Source: Paracrocinitomix sp040880585 (GTDB taxonomy: Bacteria > Bacteroidota > Bacteroidia > Flavobacteriales_D > Crocinitomicaceae). Taken from it: a stretch of 64,000 bases of DNA. The position numbers and the translations under genes are program-made. The stretch's first letter is position 1, and every line of letters starts with the position of its first letter. The notes beneath the pieces were generated by a model. That model was not told the origin of the DNA and searched no databases. It saw nothing but the letters and a program-made list of their open reading frames with translations. The stretch lies in assembly GCA_040880585.1 (NCBI GenBank), contig JBBDID010000044.1:1-64000 (forward strand), read 5' to 3'. Positions 33,587-42,700 of this stretch are shown piece by piece.

Positions 33587-34150
33587 GTGAAGCGAAAAAA
33601 TAAAATTCTGGTTGGATGGCTCGCTTTTTTGTTCGTCATTTTTCACATGAGTTGCTTGTTCATTCATGCTGCTCCGAGTCAGATTATCCCCGACAGGTAT
33701 AAAGAAAAGGTCAGTGCTTATATTGATCCCCTTTTTCGTCAGAACTGGTCTCTATTTGCTCCCTGTCCTGTAATTGACGGCAGAGTAAAGATGAAAATTA
33801 ACTTTCAGAAGGATTCAATTGATTGGCATTACCCATTTGCAGGAGATGTGTATTGGCATTCTATTTTCAGGGGCTCCCATCACAGTGAGTTGGCTTTGTT
33901 GGAGTCTCATTTGGTGTTTTGGTTAGGGCGTGATTTAGAAGGCATGCAGTTTGCTTTTAGTGAAGAATTGACCGGAGAAAAATTAGCTGAGTTTAATAAA
34001 GGAAAATCCTATGTGCTTTACCGTCGATACGCAGTAGGAATATCAAAAAAAATGGATAAAGAGGTCGTTTCTGTAGAGTTAGCTTGTGAATTAAAGAATG
34101 TTAAAACCGACGAAGAGGGAACCTTTTATCTTCCAGCAATGAAGATGTAG
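33587..34150 (+). CDS. DUF5819-like membrane-anchored protein
   Basis: An N-terminal transmembrane segment (ILVGWLAFLFVIFHMSCLF, about residues 7-25) is followed by a block QNWSLFAPCPVIDG (about 49-62), which is the hallmark of DUF5819-type proteins (NW-x-LFAP-x-P). The rest (to 187 aa) is a soluble domain rich in Trp, His and Tyr (DWHYPFAGDVYWHSIFRGSHH). The next gene, one base after the stop, encodes a multi-helix HTTM-like protein. DUF5819 proteins are seen paired with HTTM-domain proteins elsewhere, so a common membrane complex is likely. The start is GTG and a TAATTTTG box ends on its G, so either the box or this start codon is incorrect. Confidence 0.7.
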   Translation: MKRKNKILVGWLAFLFVIFHMSCLFIHAAPSQIIPDRYKEKVSAYIDPLFRQNWSLFAPCPVIDGRVKMKINFQKDSIDWHYPFAGDVYWHSIFRGSHHSELALLESHLVFWLGRDLEGMQFAFSEELTGEKLAEFNKGKSYVLYRRYAVGISKKMDKEVVSVELACELKNVKTDEEGTFYLPAMKM

Positions 34151-34151
34151 C

Positions 34152-35063
34152 ATGGATTTTAGGATGGATAAAATATTTACGCGACCCTTTCAGGACATGG
34201 AGAAAATTTCTTTTTTCCGGACGATACTTTATGCTTTTTTATTGTTTAATGCTTTGAGTTTATTACCTATTGTCGGGGATATTTACGCTTATTACGGATT
34301 GGTAGGAACCAAAGGTTGGAATACGGACGTTCCCTTACTTAAGCAGGGAACTAAGATGTTTATTAATATATTGAGTCATCCGGCAAATTCAATTTATCAG
34401 TGGGTTTATGTCATTTTTGTTGTAGGGCAAATAGTTTTTCTAATCTTAGGTTTGTTTAATATTTGGCCAAGGGTATCGGCAGTACTGATTTACCTGTTCA
34501 CCGTAAACCTTCACATGAAAGGCTATCTCGCATTCACAGGTGGTGAAGTGTTGATCAACAATGTACTTTTTTACCTGATGTTTATTCATCATCCCAGAGA
34601 TGATTCCTGGTTTGGGGATTTTCAAAATATTCTTAACAATACTTTTTATTACATCTTGTTATTTCAGGTTTGTATACTTTATTTATTTAGCGGATTATTT
34701 AAACTGTATGATGATGCATGGATTTCCGGGCATGCTATTCAGTACATCTCCCGATTAAGTATTTTCGAATCTCCATTCACTGCTGTTTTTCAAGATAATT
34801 ATTTACTTTCAGCAATAGCTGGTTACAGCGCACTGGCATATCAACTCTTATTTCCGTTTGTTGTGTGGGTAAAAAGAGTGAAGATTCCCTTTTTAATTTT
34901 TGGTGTAATTTTTCATTTGGGAATAGCTATCGGTATGGGGATTTTCACGTTTGGGATGATCATGATTGTTGTATATATACTCTTTTTGGATACAGATCAA
35001 ATCAGGGGGATAAAGCAACGGTTTCGAAAAAGAAACCGCTCTACTCAAATCGCATCACCTTGA
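34152..35063 (+). CDS. HTTM-like multi-helix membrane protein
   Basis: The protein contains about seven to eight predicted transmembrane helices. The arrangement, with a first helix preceded by SFFRTILYAFLLFNALSLLP and central NLHMKGYLAFTGGEVLINNVLFYL, resembles HTTM (horizontally transferred transmembrane) proteins distantly related to vitamin-K-dependent gamma-carboxylase. No C-terminal lumenal carboxylase domain is present in 303 aa, so enzymatic activity is not claimed. It is coupled to the DUF5819-like gene (gap of 1 nt). Its last 23 nt overlap the convergent FKBP gene, so the final residues (RNRSTQIASP) are encoded antisense to the end of that gene. Confidence 0.65.
   Translation: MDFRMDKIFTRPFQDMEKISFFRTILYAFLLFNALSLLPIVGDIYAYYGLVGTKGWNTDVPLLKQGTKMFINILSHPANSIYQWVYVIFVVGQIVFLILGLFNIWPRVSAVLIYLFTVNLHMKGYLAFTGGEVLINNVLFYLMFIHHPRDDSWFGDFQNILNNTFYYILLFQVCILYLFSGLFKLYDDAWISGHAIQYISRLSIFESPFTAVFQDNYLLSAIAGYSALAYQLLFPFVVWVKRVKIPFLIFGVIFHLGIAIGMGIFTFGMIMIVVYILFLDTDQIRGIKQRFRKRNRSTQIASP
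35019..35038 (-). terminator. Possible terminator of the FKBP operon inside the HTTM-like gene
   Basis: A perfect 7-bp stem (CGGTTTC 35019-35025 with GAAACCG 35032-35038) with a 6-nt loop lies 2 nt beyond the FKBP stop on the minus strand. The following T content (TTGCTTTATC) is weak. It is also part of the HTTM-like coding sequence. Confidence 0.35.
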
Positions 35064-35964
35064 TCAATTCAATATCAAAAATAAGGGTAGAGTAGGGCTC
35101 AATAATGCCTTTTCCTTCTTCTCCGTAAGCCAATTCATGCGGAACATAAAGTCTTCGTTGTCCGCCTTCTTTCATCATAGAAATACCCTCTTGCCATCCG
35201 GGAATAACCCCCATGAGTGATCCCTGAAAAGGTTGATTTGAGGGGATGGTAGATTCAAACACTCTTCCGTCAATGTATCGCCCTGTATAGTGAACGATTA
35301 CAGAATCAGTAATATTAGGAGATTCTCCGCTACCTTCTTTTATGATTTCATATTGCAAACCACTTTCTGTTTCCTCAATTCCCGGAATTGTTTTGTTTTC
35401 ACCTAAAAAATCCGCACTATTTTTAATATTTATCTTCGCATAATAATCTTCTACTTCACGTCTGGCCTCCATATAAGGGATGGCTGGTTGATTTTTATTT
35501 GACATTCCTTCTTTTACACCTTTAATCAAATAATCTACATCTATCTCCTGATCAATTTTTCGGCCTACCAGAGAGCTCACTAGCGTAAATGCTTCCTCCA
35601 GACCAACGGCATAACTTGCGTCATCTTTACTCACGGCGGTTTCGTCCACTTCGCCATTTGGCAATAAATAAAGCTCAAGTAAGCTATCTTTATCCAGAAA
35701 AGAAATGCGCAATTCGTTTCCGGCTAAATAATCCACCAAACCGTTTTCAATTTCATGAACGTTAAATTTACCCAAAACATTTGGGTGGGTATACGCCTTG
35801 TAGGATCCTCTGGCATGATCTAAACCAATACAATAACTTACTTTTTCAGTATAAGTATCAAATTGAAAAACCAGTGGAACGTCTTCTTGATTTTGTTCTT
35901 TCTCTGTCTCGCCTGAGCAGGCCAGTAATGAGAAAAACAGTAGATATGTTAAAAAATATCGCAT
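35041..35964 (-). CDS. FKBP-type peptidyl-prolyl isomerase lipoprotein
   Basis: A lipoprotein signal (lipobox LLAC, Cys at about residue 16) suggests attachment to the inner or outer membrane. Two helical FKBP_N/Mip-like dimerisation segments follow (about 37-105, VSYCIGLDHARGSY..IENGLVDYL; and 118-175, ASYAVGLEEAF..VDYLIKGVKEGM), so the N-terminal domain is duplicated and the first copy is divergent. The C-terminal FKBP domain (about 205-307) includes VIVHYTGRYIDGRVFEST, GVIPGWQEGISMMKEGG and YGEEGKGIIEPYSTLIFDIEL. The ATG at 35964 overlaps the upstream stop (TGATG); an in-frame TTG one codon earlier is less likely. It probably assists folding of exported proteins. Confidence 0.9.
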   Translation of the reverse strand: MRYFLTYLLFFSLLACSGETEKEQNQEDVPLVFQFDTYTEKVSYCIGLDHARGSYKAYTHPNVLGKFNVHEIENGLVDYLAGNELRISFLDKDSLLELYLLPNGEVDETAVSKDDASYAVGLEEAFTLVSSLVGRKIDQEIDVDYLIKGVKEGMSNKNQPAIPYMEARREVEDYYAKINIKNSADFLGENKTIPGIEETESGLQYEIIKEGSGESPNITDSVIVHYTGRYIDGRVFESTIPSNQPFQGSLMGVIPGWQEGISMMKEGGQRRLYVPHELAYGEEGKGIIEPYSTLIFDIELIKVMRFE

Positions 35965-36563
35965 CAATTAACATTGATTAGTTCAACATCAAAAATGAGA
36001 GCCATATAAGGTTTGATAGGACCAGAAGGATGTGGGTTGGCGCCATACGCTAAATCCTGAGGAATATATAAACGCCACTTAGCGCCCTCCTTCATGAGTT
36101 GAAGCGCTTCTGTCCATCCCTTTATTACTTGATTTACACCAAAAGTGGCAGGTGTTCCCCGATTAATAGAACTGTCAAAAATTTCTCCATTGGTTAGGGT
36201 GCCATGATAATGAACGGTTACTTGTGAATCTGCTTTGGGCTGCGGACCGCTTCCTTCTTTTAGTATCTCGTACTGTAATCCCGAAGGTAGTTCTGTAATA
36301 CTTTCTTTTTTAGCATTAGCTTTGAGAAATACCTCTCCCTCTTTTTTGAATTTTTCAAAACGACTTATTTTAATTTCTTCCAGATAATGTTGAATTTTTT
36401 CATTGGCTTCTTCCGGACTAAACTTCGGATCTTTTTCTGAGAGAATATCCTGAACACCTTTTAAAAATTGATCCAAATTAAGGTCATCCAAATCCTGATT
36501 TGCTAAACTTTGACCGATACTCATCCCAACTCCGTAACTTGCTTCGTCTTTTATTTTGCTCAT
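35964..36563 (-). CDS. FKBP-type peptidyl-prolyl isomerase (FklB/Mip-like)
   Basis: An N-terminal Mip/FklB helical domain (about residues 1-75, ASYGVGMSIGQSLANQDLDD) precedes a full FKBP domain (about 95-199, VTVHYHGTLTNGEIFDSS, GVNQVIKGWTEALQLMKEG, YGANPHPSGPIKPYMALIFD). No signal peptide is evident, so it is predicted to be cytoplasmic, in contrast to the lipoprotein paralog encoded directly downstream with a one-base overlap. The pair looks like a tandem duplication whose members were sent to different compartments. A TATCTTTG box is 14 nt upstream, and the terminator of the preceding OmpA-family operon is just before that. Confidence 0.9.
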   Translation of the reverse strand: MSKIKDEASYGVGMSIGQSLANQDLDDLNLDQFLKGVQDILSEKDPKFSPEEANEKIQHYLEEIKISRFEKFKKEGEVFLKANAKKESITELPSGLQYEILKEGSGPQPKADSQVTVHYHGTLTNGEIFDSSINRGTPATFGVNQVIKGWTEALQLMKEGAKWRLYIPQDLAYGANPHPSGPIKPYMALIFDVELINVN

Positions 36564-36576
36564 GTAAATGTTTTTT

Positions 36577-36584
36577 CAAAGATA
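36577..36584 (-). promoter_or_regulatory. -7 box for the FKBP pair
   Basis: The minus strand reads TATCTTTG, a perfect TAnnTTTG match, with a leader of ~10 nt to the ATG at 36563. Confidence 0.55.
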
Positions 36585-36593
36585 GTAACAAAA

Positions 36594-36625
36594 AATCCTG
36601 CCTCAAATTAGATAGAGGCAGGATT
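36594..36625 (-). terminator. Strong terminator of the adhesin A-PorP A-OmpA A operon
   Basis: A perfect 11-bp stem (AATCCTGCCTC 36594-36604 with GAGGCAGGATT 36615-36625) and 10-nt loop are followed on the minus strand by a T-run (TTTTTTGTT). It lies 22 nt beyond the OmpA-family stop. Confidence 0.9.
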
Positions 36626-36646
36626 TCCTAATTTCTGTTAATCGGT

Positions 36647-38767
36647 TTAATTCTGTTCAAGTACAAAGAAAGCCGTTCGTCTGTTTCTCTGATGATATTC
36701 TTCTCGCTTATCTTCGTTTTGAACCGAACTAATAAAGTCAGGTGTTAAGATAATCATCTCACCATTGTCATCTGGAATTTCAGCCGGTTTAGTTTCTCCA
36801 TAACCTTTTGGAACTAATCGAGATCTTGGAATACCATTATCAACCAGATAGTCAACAACGCTTTGCGCTCTTCTTTCCGACAAATCAAGATTATAAGCAT
36901 CATTTCCTCTAAAGTCGGTATGTGATCGAATCTCAATTTTCAAGTTACTGTTAAGTTGTAAAAATTCAATCAGGTTATCTAAAATTTTCTTTGATTCCGG
37001 TCGAAGTGTGGCTAAGCTGAAATCATACTCAATACCCTCAATGGTAATTTCTCCTTTCGGTATTTTCTCAAGGTAAAAATCTTGGGTATAATCTTTTGAT
37101 TCGGTGGCACCTAATGTAAATACAAGTGCTTTATCCGCAAAATAATCTTTCTGAGAGGCACGAAGGAATAATTCCAAATTGGGTTCCAAATCATGCTCAT
37201 AATAACCGTTTTCATCCGCAGTAATTTCAAAATGTTCCATTTTATAACTGACATCTTTAAATTCGATAGTTGCTCCGGGAATCACTTCATTGGTTGCCAT
37301 ATCGTATACATATCCTGATATTTTGAATTTCATTTCAGGCTTTTTGATTTCAAAAATACGATTACAATGCACGCTTAAATTATAGATAGAGTCACATTCA
37401 GCACAAGCTTCCCGGTCAGAGGTTACATAACCATTTTGCAAGCTAGGATCGATTATAAAATAGCTGTCATCACGAGAAGAGTTGATAGGAGCTCCGGCAT
37501 TGACTGAATTACCAAACCACTCAGTATCCTCATCCCACTTGCTTATAAAAATATCTTTTCCTCCAAACCCAATATGACCGGCAGAAGAAAAGTACAATGT
37601 TTTAGTGGCTTCATGGAAAAAGGGGGCGATTTCGTCTTCAGAAGTATTGATTTGATTGCCCACATTTTGAGGTTCTGTGGTTTCACCATTCGACCCCAGT
37701 GTTGTCATCCAAATATCCATTCCTCCTTCACCTCCCGGACGATTGGAAGAAAAGTAAAGTGTTTTTCCATCCTCAGATAAATGGGGGTTCATAGAGCGAA
37801 ACCCATCCATATTTACATTTTTATCTAGTGGAAAAGGTTTTAGCCATTGGTGATTAAATTTTCTACTTGCGTAAACTTTAGTTTCACTTCGGTTAAAGGG
37901 ATCCATTTTTGTAAAGAAGAGGGTGTTTCCATCAGAAGAAATTGTAGCACTTCCTTCATGGTAATCTTCAGAATTGATTTCAAAGGGAAATTTTTCAGGT
38001 TTTTCAAATGAACCATCTTCATTTTTTTTCACCATATAAATATCCAGTAAATAATACGCAAGCGGATGACTTTCTTCCGTCCGCATAGAATCGGGCTTGT
38101 TGTCTTTTCTGGCAGATGAAAACAACATATAATTATCAGACATGAATTGAATTCCGAAACTTGTACTTCCACGGTTGATAGAAGAGTCTAAAAGAGTAAT
38201 TTCTACTTGTTCTTTTGTGTTTGTTGGATTTAGCGCAAATTGGCAACTGGCTATTTTATCTCCTGCCAATTTGTAATATTTATTGTCCGGATTATTGTTG
38301 CTCTCTTGAAAGGTTTCAAATTCTTTTTTGGCTTCGTCAAATTTTTGATTGTACATTAAAGAAACGCCATAGAAATACTGAGCGTATGGAAATTCTTCAT
38401 GAGGATGTTCAAGTGCAGCTATATACCATTTTTCAGCATTTTTGTAATCATCTGCGAGACGGTAGGCATCAGCCAATTTATGAATGATCACTGTTTCTTT
38501 ATCGTCAGGATTGGAGGGAGGCTGAACCGCTCCGGTTTCATCTTTTTCGGGTGCTTTATAAGTGTTGGAAACTTCAAATGGATAATATAAGGCATCATCC
38601 CCAGATTGAATTTTAAATAAGATGAGCGAATAATAATGTACGGCGTTAGTATATTGGCCGGTAACCATAGCGGCATCTCCCAACTTTAGGAGTTCTCTGT
38701 TTGTTTGCCCATAAACCGAGCCAAAAACAAACAGAGAGAATAGTGAAAGTATAAGTAGTTTTTTCAT
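36647..38767 (-). CDS. OmpA-family protein with TPR-like, PD40-like and regulatory-like domains (OmpA A)
   Basis: A signal peptide (MKKLLILSLFSLFVFGSVYG) is followed by TPR-like helices (about 20-175, KLGDAAMVTGQYTNAVHYY), a WD40/PD40-type beta-propeller (about 205-460, repeats such as GKTLYFSSNRPGGEGGMDIW) and a Cys cluster (CAECDSIYNLSVHC, about 468-481). Next come a carboxypeptidase-regulatory/CNA-B-like domain (about 495-570, ISGYVYDMATNEVIPGATIE) and an OmpA C-terminal peptidoglycan-binding domain (about 590-706, IRSHTDFRGNDAYNLDLSER). The final ~220 residues closely resemble OmpA B at 49509. The ATG at 38767 overlaps the PorP A stop (TAATG). It is probably periplasmic, linked to peptidoglycan, and coupled to the PorP A/adhesin A pair. 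Confidence 0.9.
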   Translation of the reverse strand: MKKLLILSLFSLFVFGSVYGQTNRELLKLGDAAMVTGQYTNAVHYYSLILFKIQSGDDALYYPFEVSNTYKAPEKDETGAVQPPSNPDDKETVIIHKLADAYRLADDYKNAEKWYIAALEHPHEEFPYAQYFYGVSLMYNQKFDEAKKEFETFQESNNNPDNKYYKLAGDKIASCQFALNPTNTKEQVEITLLDSSINRGSTSFGIQFMSDNYMLFSSARKDNKPDSMRTEESHPLAYYLLDIYMVKKNEDGSFEKPEKFPFEINSEDYHEGSATISSDGNTLFFTKMDPFNRSETKVYASRKFNHQWLKPFPLDKNVNMDGFRSMNPHLSEDGKTLYFSSNRPGGEGGMDIWMTTLGSNGETTEPQNVGNQINTSEDEIAPFFHEATKTLYFSSAGHIGFGGKDIFISKWDEDTEWFGNSVNAGAPINSSRDDSYFIIDPSLQNGYVTSDREACAECDSIYNLSVHCNRIFEIKKPEMKFKISGYVYDMATNEVIPGATIEFKDVSYKMEHFEITADENGYYEHDLEPNLELFLRASQKDYFADKALVFTLGATESKDYTQDFYLEKIPKGEITIEGIEYDFSLATLRPESKKILDNLIEFLQLNSNLKIEIRSHTDFRGNDAYNLDLSERRAQSVVDYLVDNGIPRSRLVPKGYGETKPAEIPDDNGEMIILTPDFISSVQNEDKREEYHQRNRRTAFFVLEQN

Positions 38768-39756
38768 TATAATTTCGGACAAGTAGGTACTGGATTAGGA
38801 TTAGGCTTATTGAAAACGTAGGTGGCAGAGATCTCTGATCCTCCGCGTCCATTTGTAGCATTAGTCAAAGTTGAAGTATTGATGTCATAGCTAAATCTTC
38901 CTACCCAGTTTCCGTATTTAAAACCGACTTCTGCAATGGCTGCATCTTTATTACGGTAAGTTCCTCCCGCAAGAATAAACAAATCATACGATTCAAGATA
39001 AAACTGACCAAGCGCACTAAAAGTAAGCTCATTTGCTTGTTCCTGATGCTGCCAAAGCATTTTTGGGATGACTGCAATCTTATCTGTAATTACAACTCTT
39101 GCACCGGCAATTGCCTGATAACGGAAGGGTAATTTATTTTCTCCATTATCAATAAATGATTCTGTGGGTCGGTTAACATGATACACACTGATACCACCAA
39201 ATGGATTGACACGAATGTTAGGTTTTGCGTAATAATACATAGCGCCTACATTTACATCCAGATTTAAATGATTAGCATCTCCAAAAGCTTCTGTTGTAGG
39301 GTTAGAAAAAGACCCTCCATCATAAGCTGAATATTGGTCTCCAAATGTTAGTGCTGAAATTTTAATCGATTTCTGGAACATCCCTACTTGTGCACCAACA
39401 CTAATAAAGCTGTATTTTTTCTTTCCAAATGGAATCTTGTAAGCGAAAGAAGGAAGTACACTGACGACATTGTAACTTCCGGTACCGGCTCTTAAATTAG
39501 CTGCTTGTATTCCCCAACCCCACTTTCCACGGTTAGCATCAAAAGCAATCAGTCCGGTGGTAAAAGGTTTTGTAGCAATAGCCATCCATTGAGTTCTGAA
39601 ATGCCCGTGAATTCTGTAATCTCCTTTAAAGACACCTGTCATTCCCGGATTTGCATTCAGTGCGGCGGCATCATACTGAGACAGGTGAAAATCCTGAGCG
39701 TTGGTATGATTGAGAATTCCTCCAATAAAAAGTAGTAATAATATACGTTTTTTCAT
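38767..39756 (-). CDS. PorP/SprF-family type IX secretion outer-membrane protein (PorP A)
   Basis: A signal peptide (MKKRILLLLFIGGILNHTNA) is followed by the family N-terminus QDFHLSQYDAAALNANPG and a predicted ~14-strand outer-membrane beta-barrel (alternating strands through 320). PorP/SprF-family proteins pair with type B T9SS adhesins and are needed for their surface display; SprF of Flavobacterium johnsoniae does this for SprB. The last residues read CPKL, as in PorP B (CPRL) but not PorP C. The gene begins 6 nt after the adhesin A stop and overlaps OmpA A, giving a three-gene operon. Its specificity for adhesin A is inferred from position. Confidence 0.9.
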   Translation of the reverse strand: MKKRILLLLFIGGILNHTNAQDFHLSQYDAAALNANPGMTGVFKGDYRIHGHFRTQWMAIATKPFTTGLIAFDANRGKWGWGIQAANLRAGTGSYNVVSVLPSFAYKIPFGKKKYSFISVGAQVGMFQKSIKISALTFGDQYSAYDGGSFSNPTTEAFGDANHLNLDVNVGAMYYYAKPNIRVNPFGGISVYHVNRPTESFIDNGENKLPFRYQAIAGARVVITDKIAVIPKMLWQHQEQANELTFSALGQFYLESYDLFILAGGTYRNKDAAIAEVGFKYGNWVGRFSYDINTSTLTNATNGRGGSEISATYVFNKPNPNPVPTCPKL

Positions 39757-39762
39757 CCCAAA

Positions 39763-42700
39763 TTATCTTATCAGTGAAACATCTCCTTTTAAAACATGTT
39801 CTTCACCATCATAGGTGGTCACGGTTGCTACGTAAACGTAAACTCCGATTGGTTGATCTTTACCTTTATGTGTACCGTCCCAACCAGAGGCATTTGGATC
39901 TTGAGTTTGATAGATTATCTCTCCCCAGTTATTGTATACATTAAAGTCTACCGATTCAAAATTACCTCCAAAGATCATTAAAAAATCATTTTTTCCATCC
40001 CCGTTTGGTGTGAAAGCTGACGGGATTTGAGGACCATGGTAAACCGGAACCATCACCATAGCAGTATCTGTACAGCCGGCCTCGTCAATAACAATTAGTG
40101 TTACGTCGTATTCTCCTTCCGGATCAAAAGCGTGAACGGCCTCAGGTGTATTTGCGGTATTGCCATCAGCAAAGTCATATTCCCAGCTAACAATGGGTCG
40201 GGGGTTTTCAATAGAGTTATCTGTGAAATAAATATCATCCCCAACATGAGCACCTGTTGCAGGGTTCACAGAAAAGGCTGCGTCCGGCCCTTCATAGATG
40301 ATGACGGTAATTGTTGTGTCATGTGAACATCCAAATCCTGAAGTGACAGCCAGATTGACAGAGTAAGTAGCGGTTCCGGCATACACATGTGCTGGGTTTT
40401 GTTCATTACTGGATGCTGATGCATCACCAAAATCCCAGGTCCATGAAACGATTGAATCATTAACAACAGATGATGAATCAAAAAAGTAGCTGGCTGGAAA
40501 TAAGCAAGGTTGTGGGATAGAAAAGTCAGCTATTGGAATATGGTGCGCATTTACGTCAAGAGTCAAGGTGTCACTGCATCCATTTGTAGAGGTGACAATT
40601 AATTCAACCGGATGAATCCCCGGGCTGGTGAAGGTATGTGTTGGGTTTTGTTGGGTAGAGGTGTATCCCGGTTCAAATGTCCAGTCGTAATTGGTAATTG
40701 GATCAAGACTTGATGAGGTATCTGAAAAAATGGTTGGATCACCAAAACAATCTTCAGTGAATTCAAAACCTGGGGTCGGAGAAGGAACAATAATTATATC
40801 CAATGTGTCATATAAGGCCGGACATCCCCCATTATCGAGCGATTCAAAGTAAATAGTAACGCCTCCATTTGCTTCATCAGCTGATCCGTGGTTATAAAGC
40901 GTAGCATCTGAAGAATCGGGGTTGAAAGTTCCGTCTCCGGTAGTGGTCCATAATCCATTTCCTGTACTTGAGTTAGAGTTTAGCGGGATAGGGAAGCCTT
41001 CACAAACTGTGTCGTTGTATAAAACATTCATCACCGGCGGTTCATTGAAGAATAACCAAACGGAATCCTGATCATCCGGGCAACCTGAAAAATTGAAAGT
41101 TTCAATATGAAATAAAATGGAATCTCCTGCAATAATTTCAGTCGGATCAAAGGTGTAAGTCGCATCTAATTGCGTATTGTCATCAAAGTTTCCTAAACCG
41201 TTTGTTGACCAACTTGTGTTTGAAGAAAATTGAACGGATCCATTCATTTGAATGTAGGTTGTGTCAACACATACTTCCATAATTGGACCGGCATCAACAG
41301 TTGGAGTGGATAAATATTGAATGGTAATAGTATCGGTTACAGAGGCACAATATCCCGTATTGTTTGAAGTTAAGACAAGGTTAGTAGAACCCGCATTTAA
41401 TTCTGCCAAAGAGGGAAAATAAGTAGCATTCATAGCGGTAGCTGTTGGAGAGAAAACACCTCCGTTACCTGTCCAGACACCACCTGAACCATTAGATATG
41501 GATCCATTGAGCTGATAAGAAGGGTTAGATACGCAAACCGCCGTGTCTATTCCTGCATTTACAATGGGAATAGGAACTACTTCAATGTTTTTAACAATGG
41601 TATCCGTACAACCAACATTTGATTCTACAATCAATTCTACTGGTATAGTACCGTTGGTACCATTATACTGATGAGTGGGGTTTTGTATTGAGGATACATT
41701 TAAATCTCCAAAATCCCAACTCCAATCTGTGATTGTCGTGCCTGTCTGACTGACAGAAGCATCTGTAAAAGTGATTTGTGACCCTTCACATACGGTATCT
41801 GCCGAAATAAAATCTGCAGTAATATCAGAGACGGTAACATTCAAGGTGGTATTGGTTTCACACACTGTTCCCTTTTGAGCAATAAGTGTTACTGTGTAAG
41901 CACCATAACCGGGATAAGTAAAGGTAGGGTTTTCAACGATTGATGTATCTGCGGGGTTACCGGTACCAAAATCCCACCAAAATCCTGAAGCATTAGGATC
42001 AGAATTATTATTAAAATCTACGGTAAGTCCGGAACAAAAGTCGGTTGGTCCTATTTGTGCGATTGGCGCATTTTGAACATGAAGGGGGTAGGTAACAGAG
42101 TCGACACAACCAAGGTCAGAGGTGGCGATCAATTGAATGTCAAAATCACCCGGAACTGTATATCCAATATTTGGATTTTGCTGGGTGGAGGATCCTGCAC
42201 CGTCAAAGTCCCACTGCCAGGAATCTACGTTACCACCACCGGTAGTAAATGAAGCGTCAGTATAAGCCACCAGTACATTAGTACAAGTAGTATCAACAGC
42301 TGTAAAATCAGCAGTAATAGTTGATAAAGTGAGATTTATAGTGGTTGTGTCAGCACAAGAAGTTCCTTTTTGAGCGACAAGCGTCACTGTGTAACTACCA
42401 TAAGATCCGTATGTAAAAGAAGGGTTCGTTAATACTGAGGTGTCCGCAGGAAATCCGGTACCAAAATCCCACCAAAAACCACTTGCCTCGGGGTCAGAAG
42501 CATTGGTGAAACTCACAGCAAGATCATTACATCCGGGAAGGGGAGTAATACCTGCCTGAGGAGGGTTTTCTACGTGAATATCTCTAGTCATGGTGTCAGA
42601 GCATCCAACATCCGTATGTGAAATTAATTGAACAGTATAATCTCCTGCACTTGCATAAGCATGAGAGGGGTTCTGAGCATTGGAAGTATTTCCGTCACCA

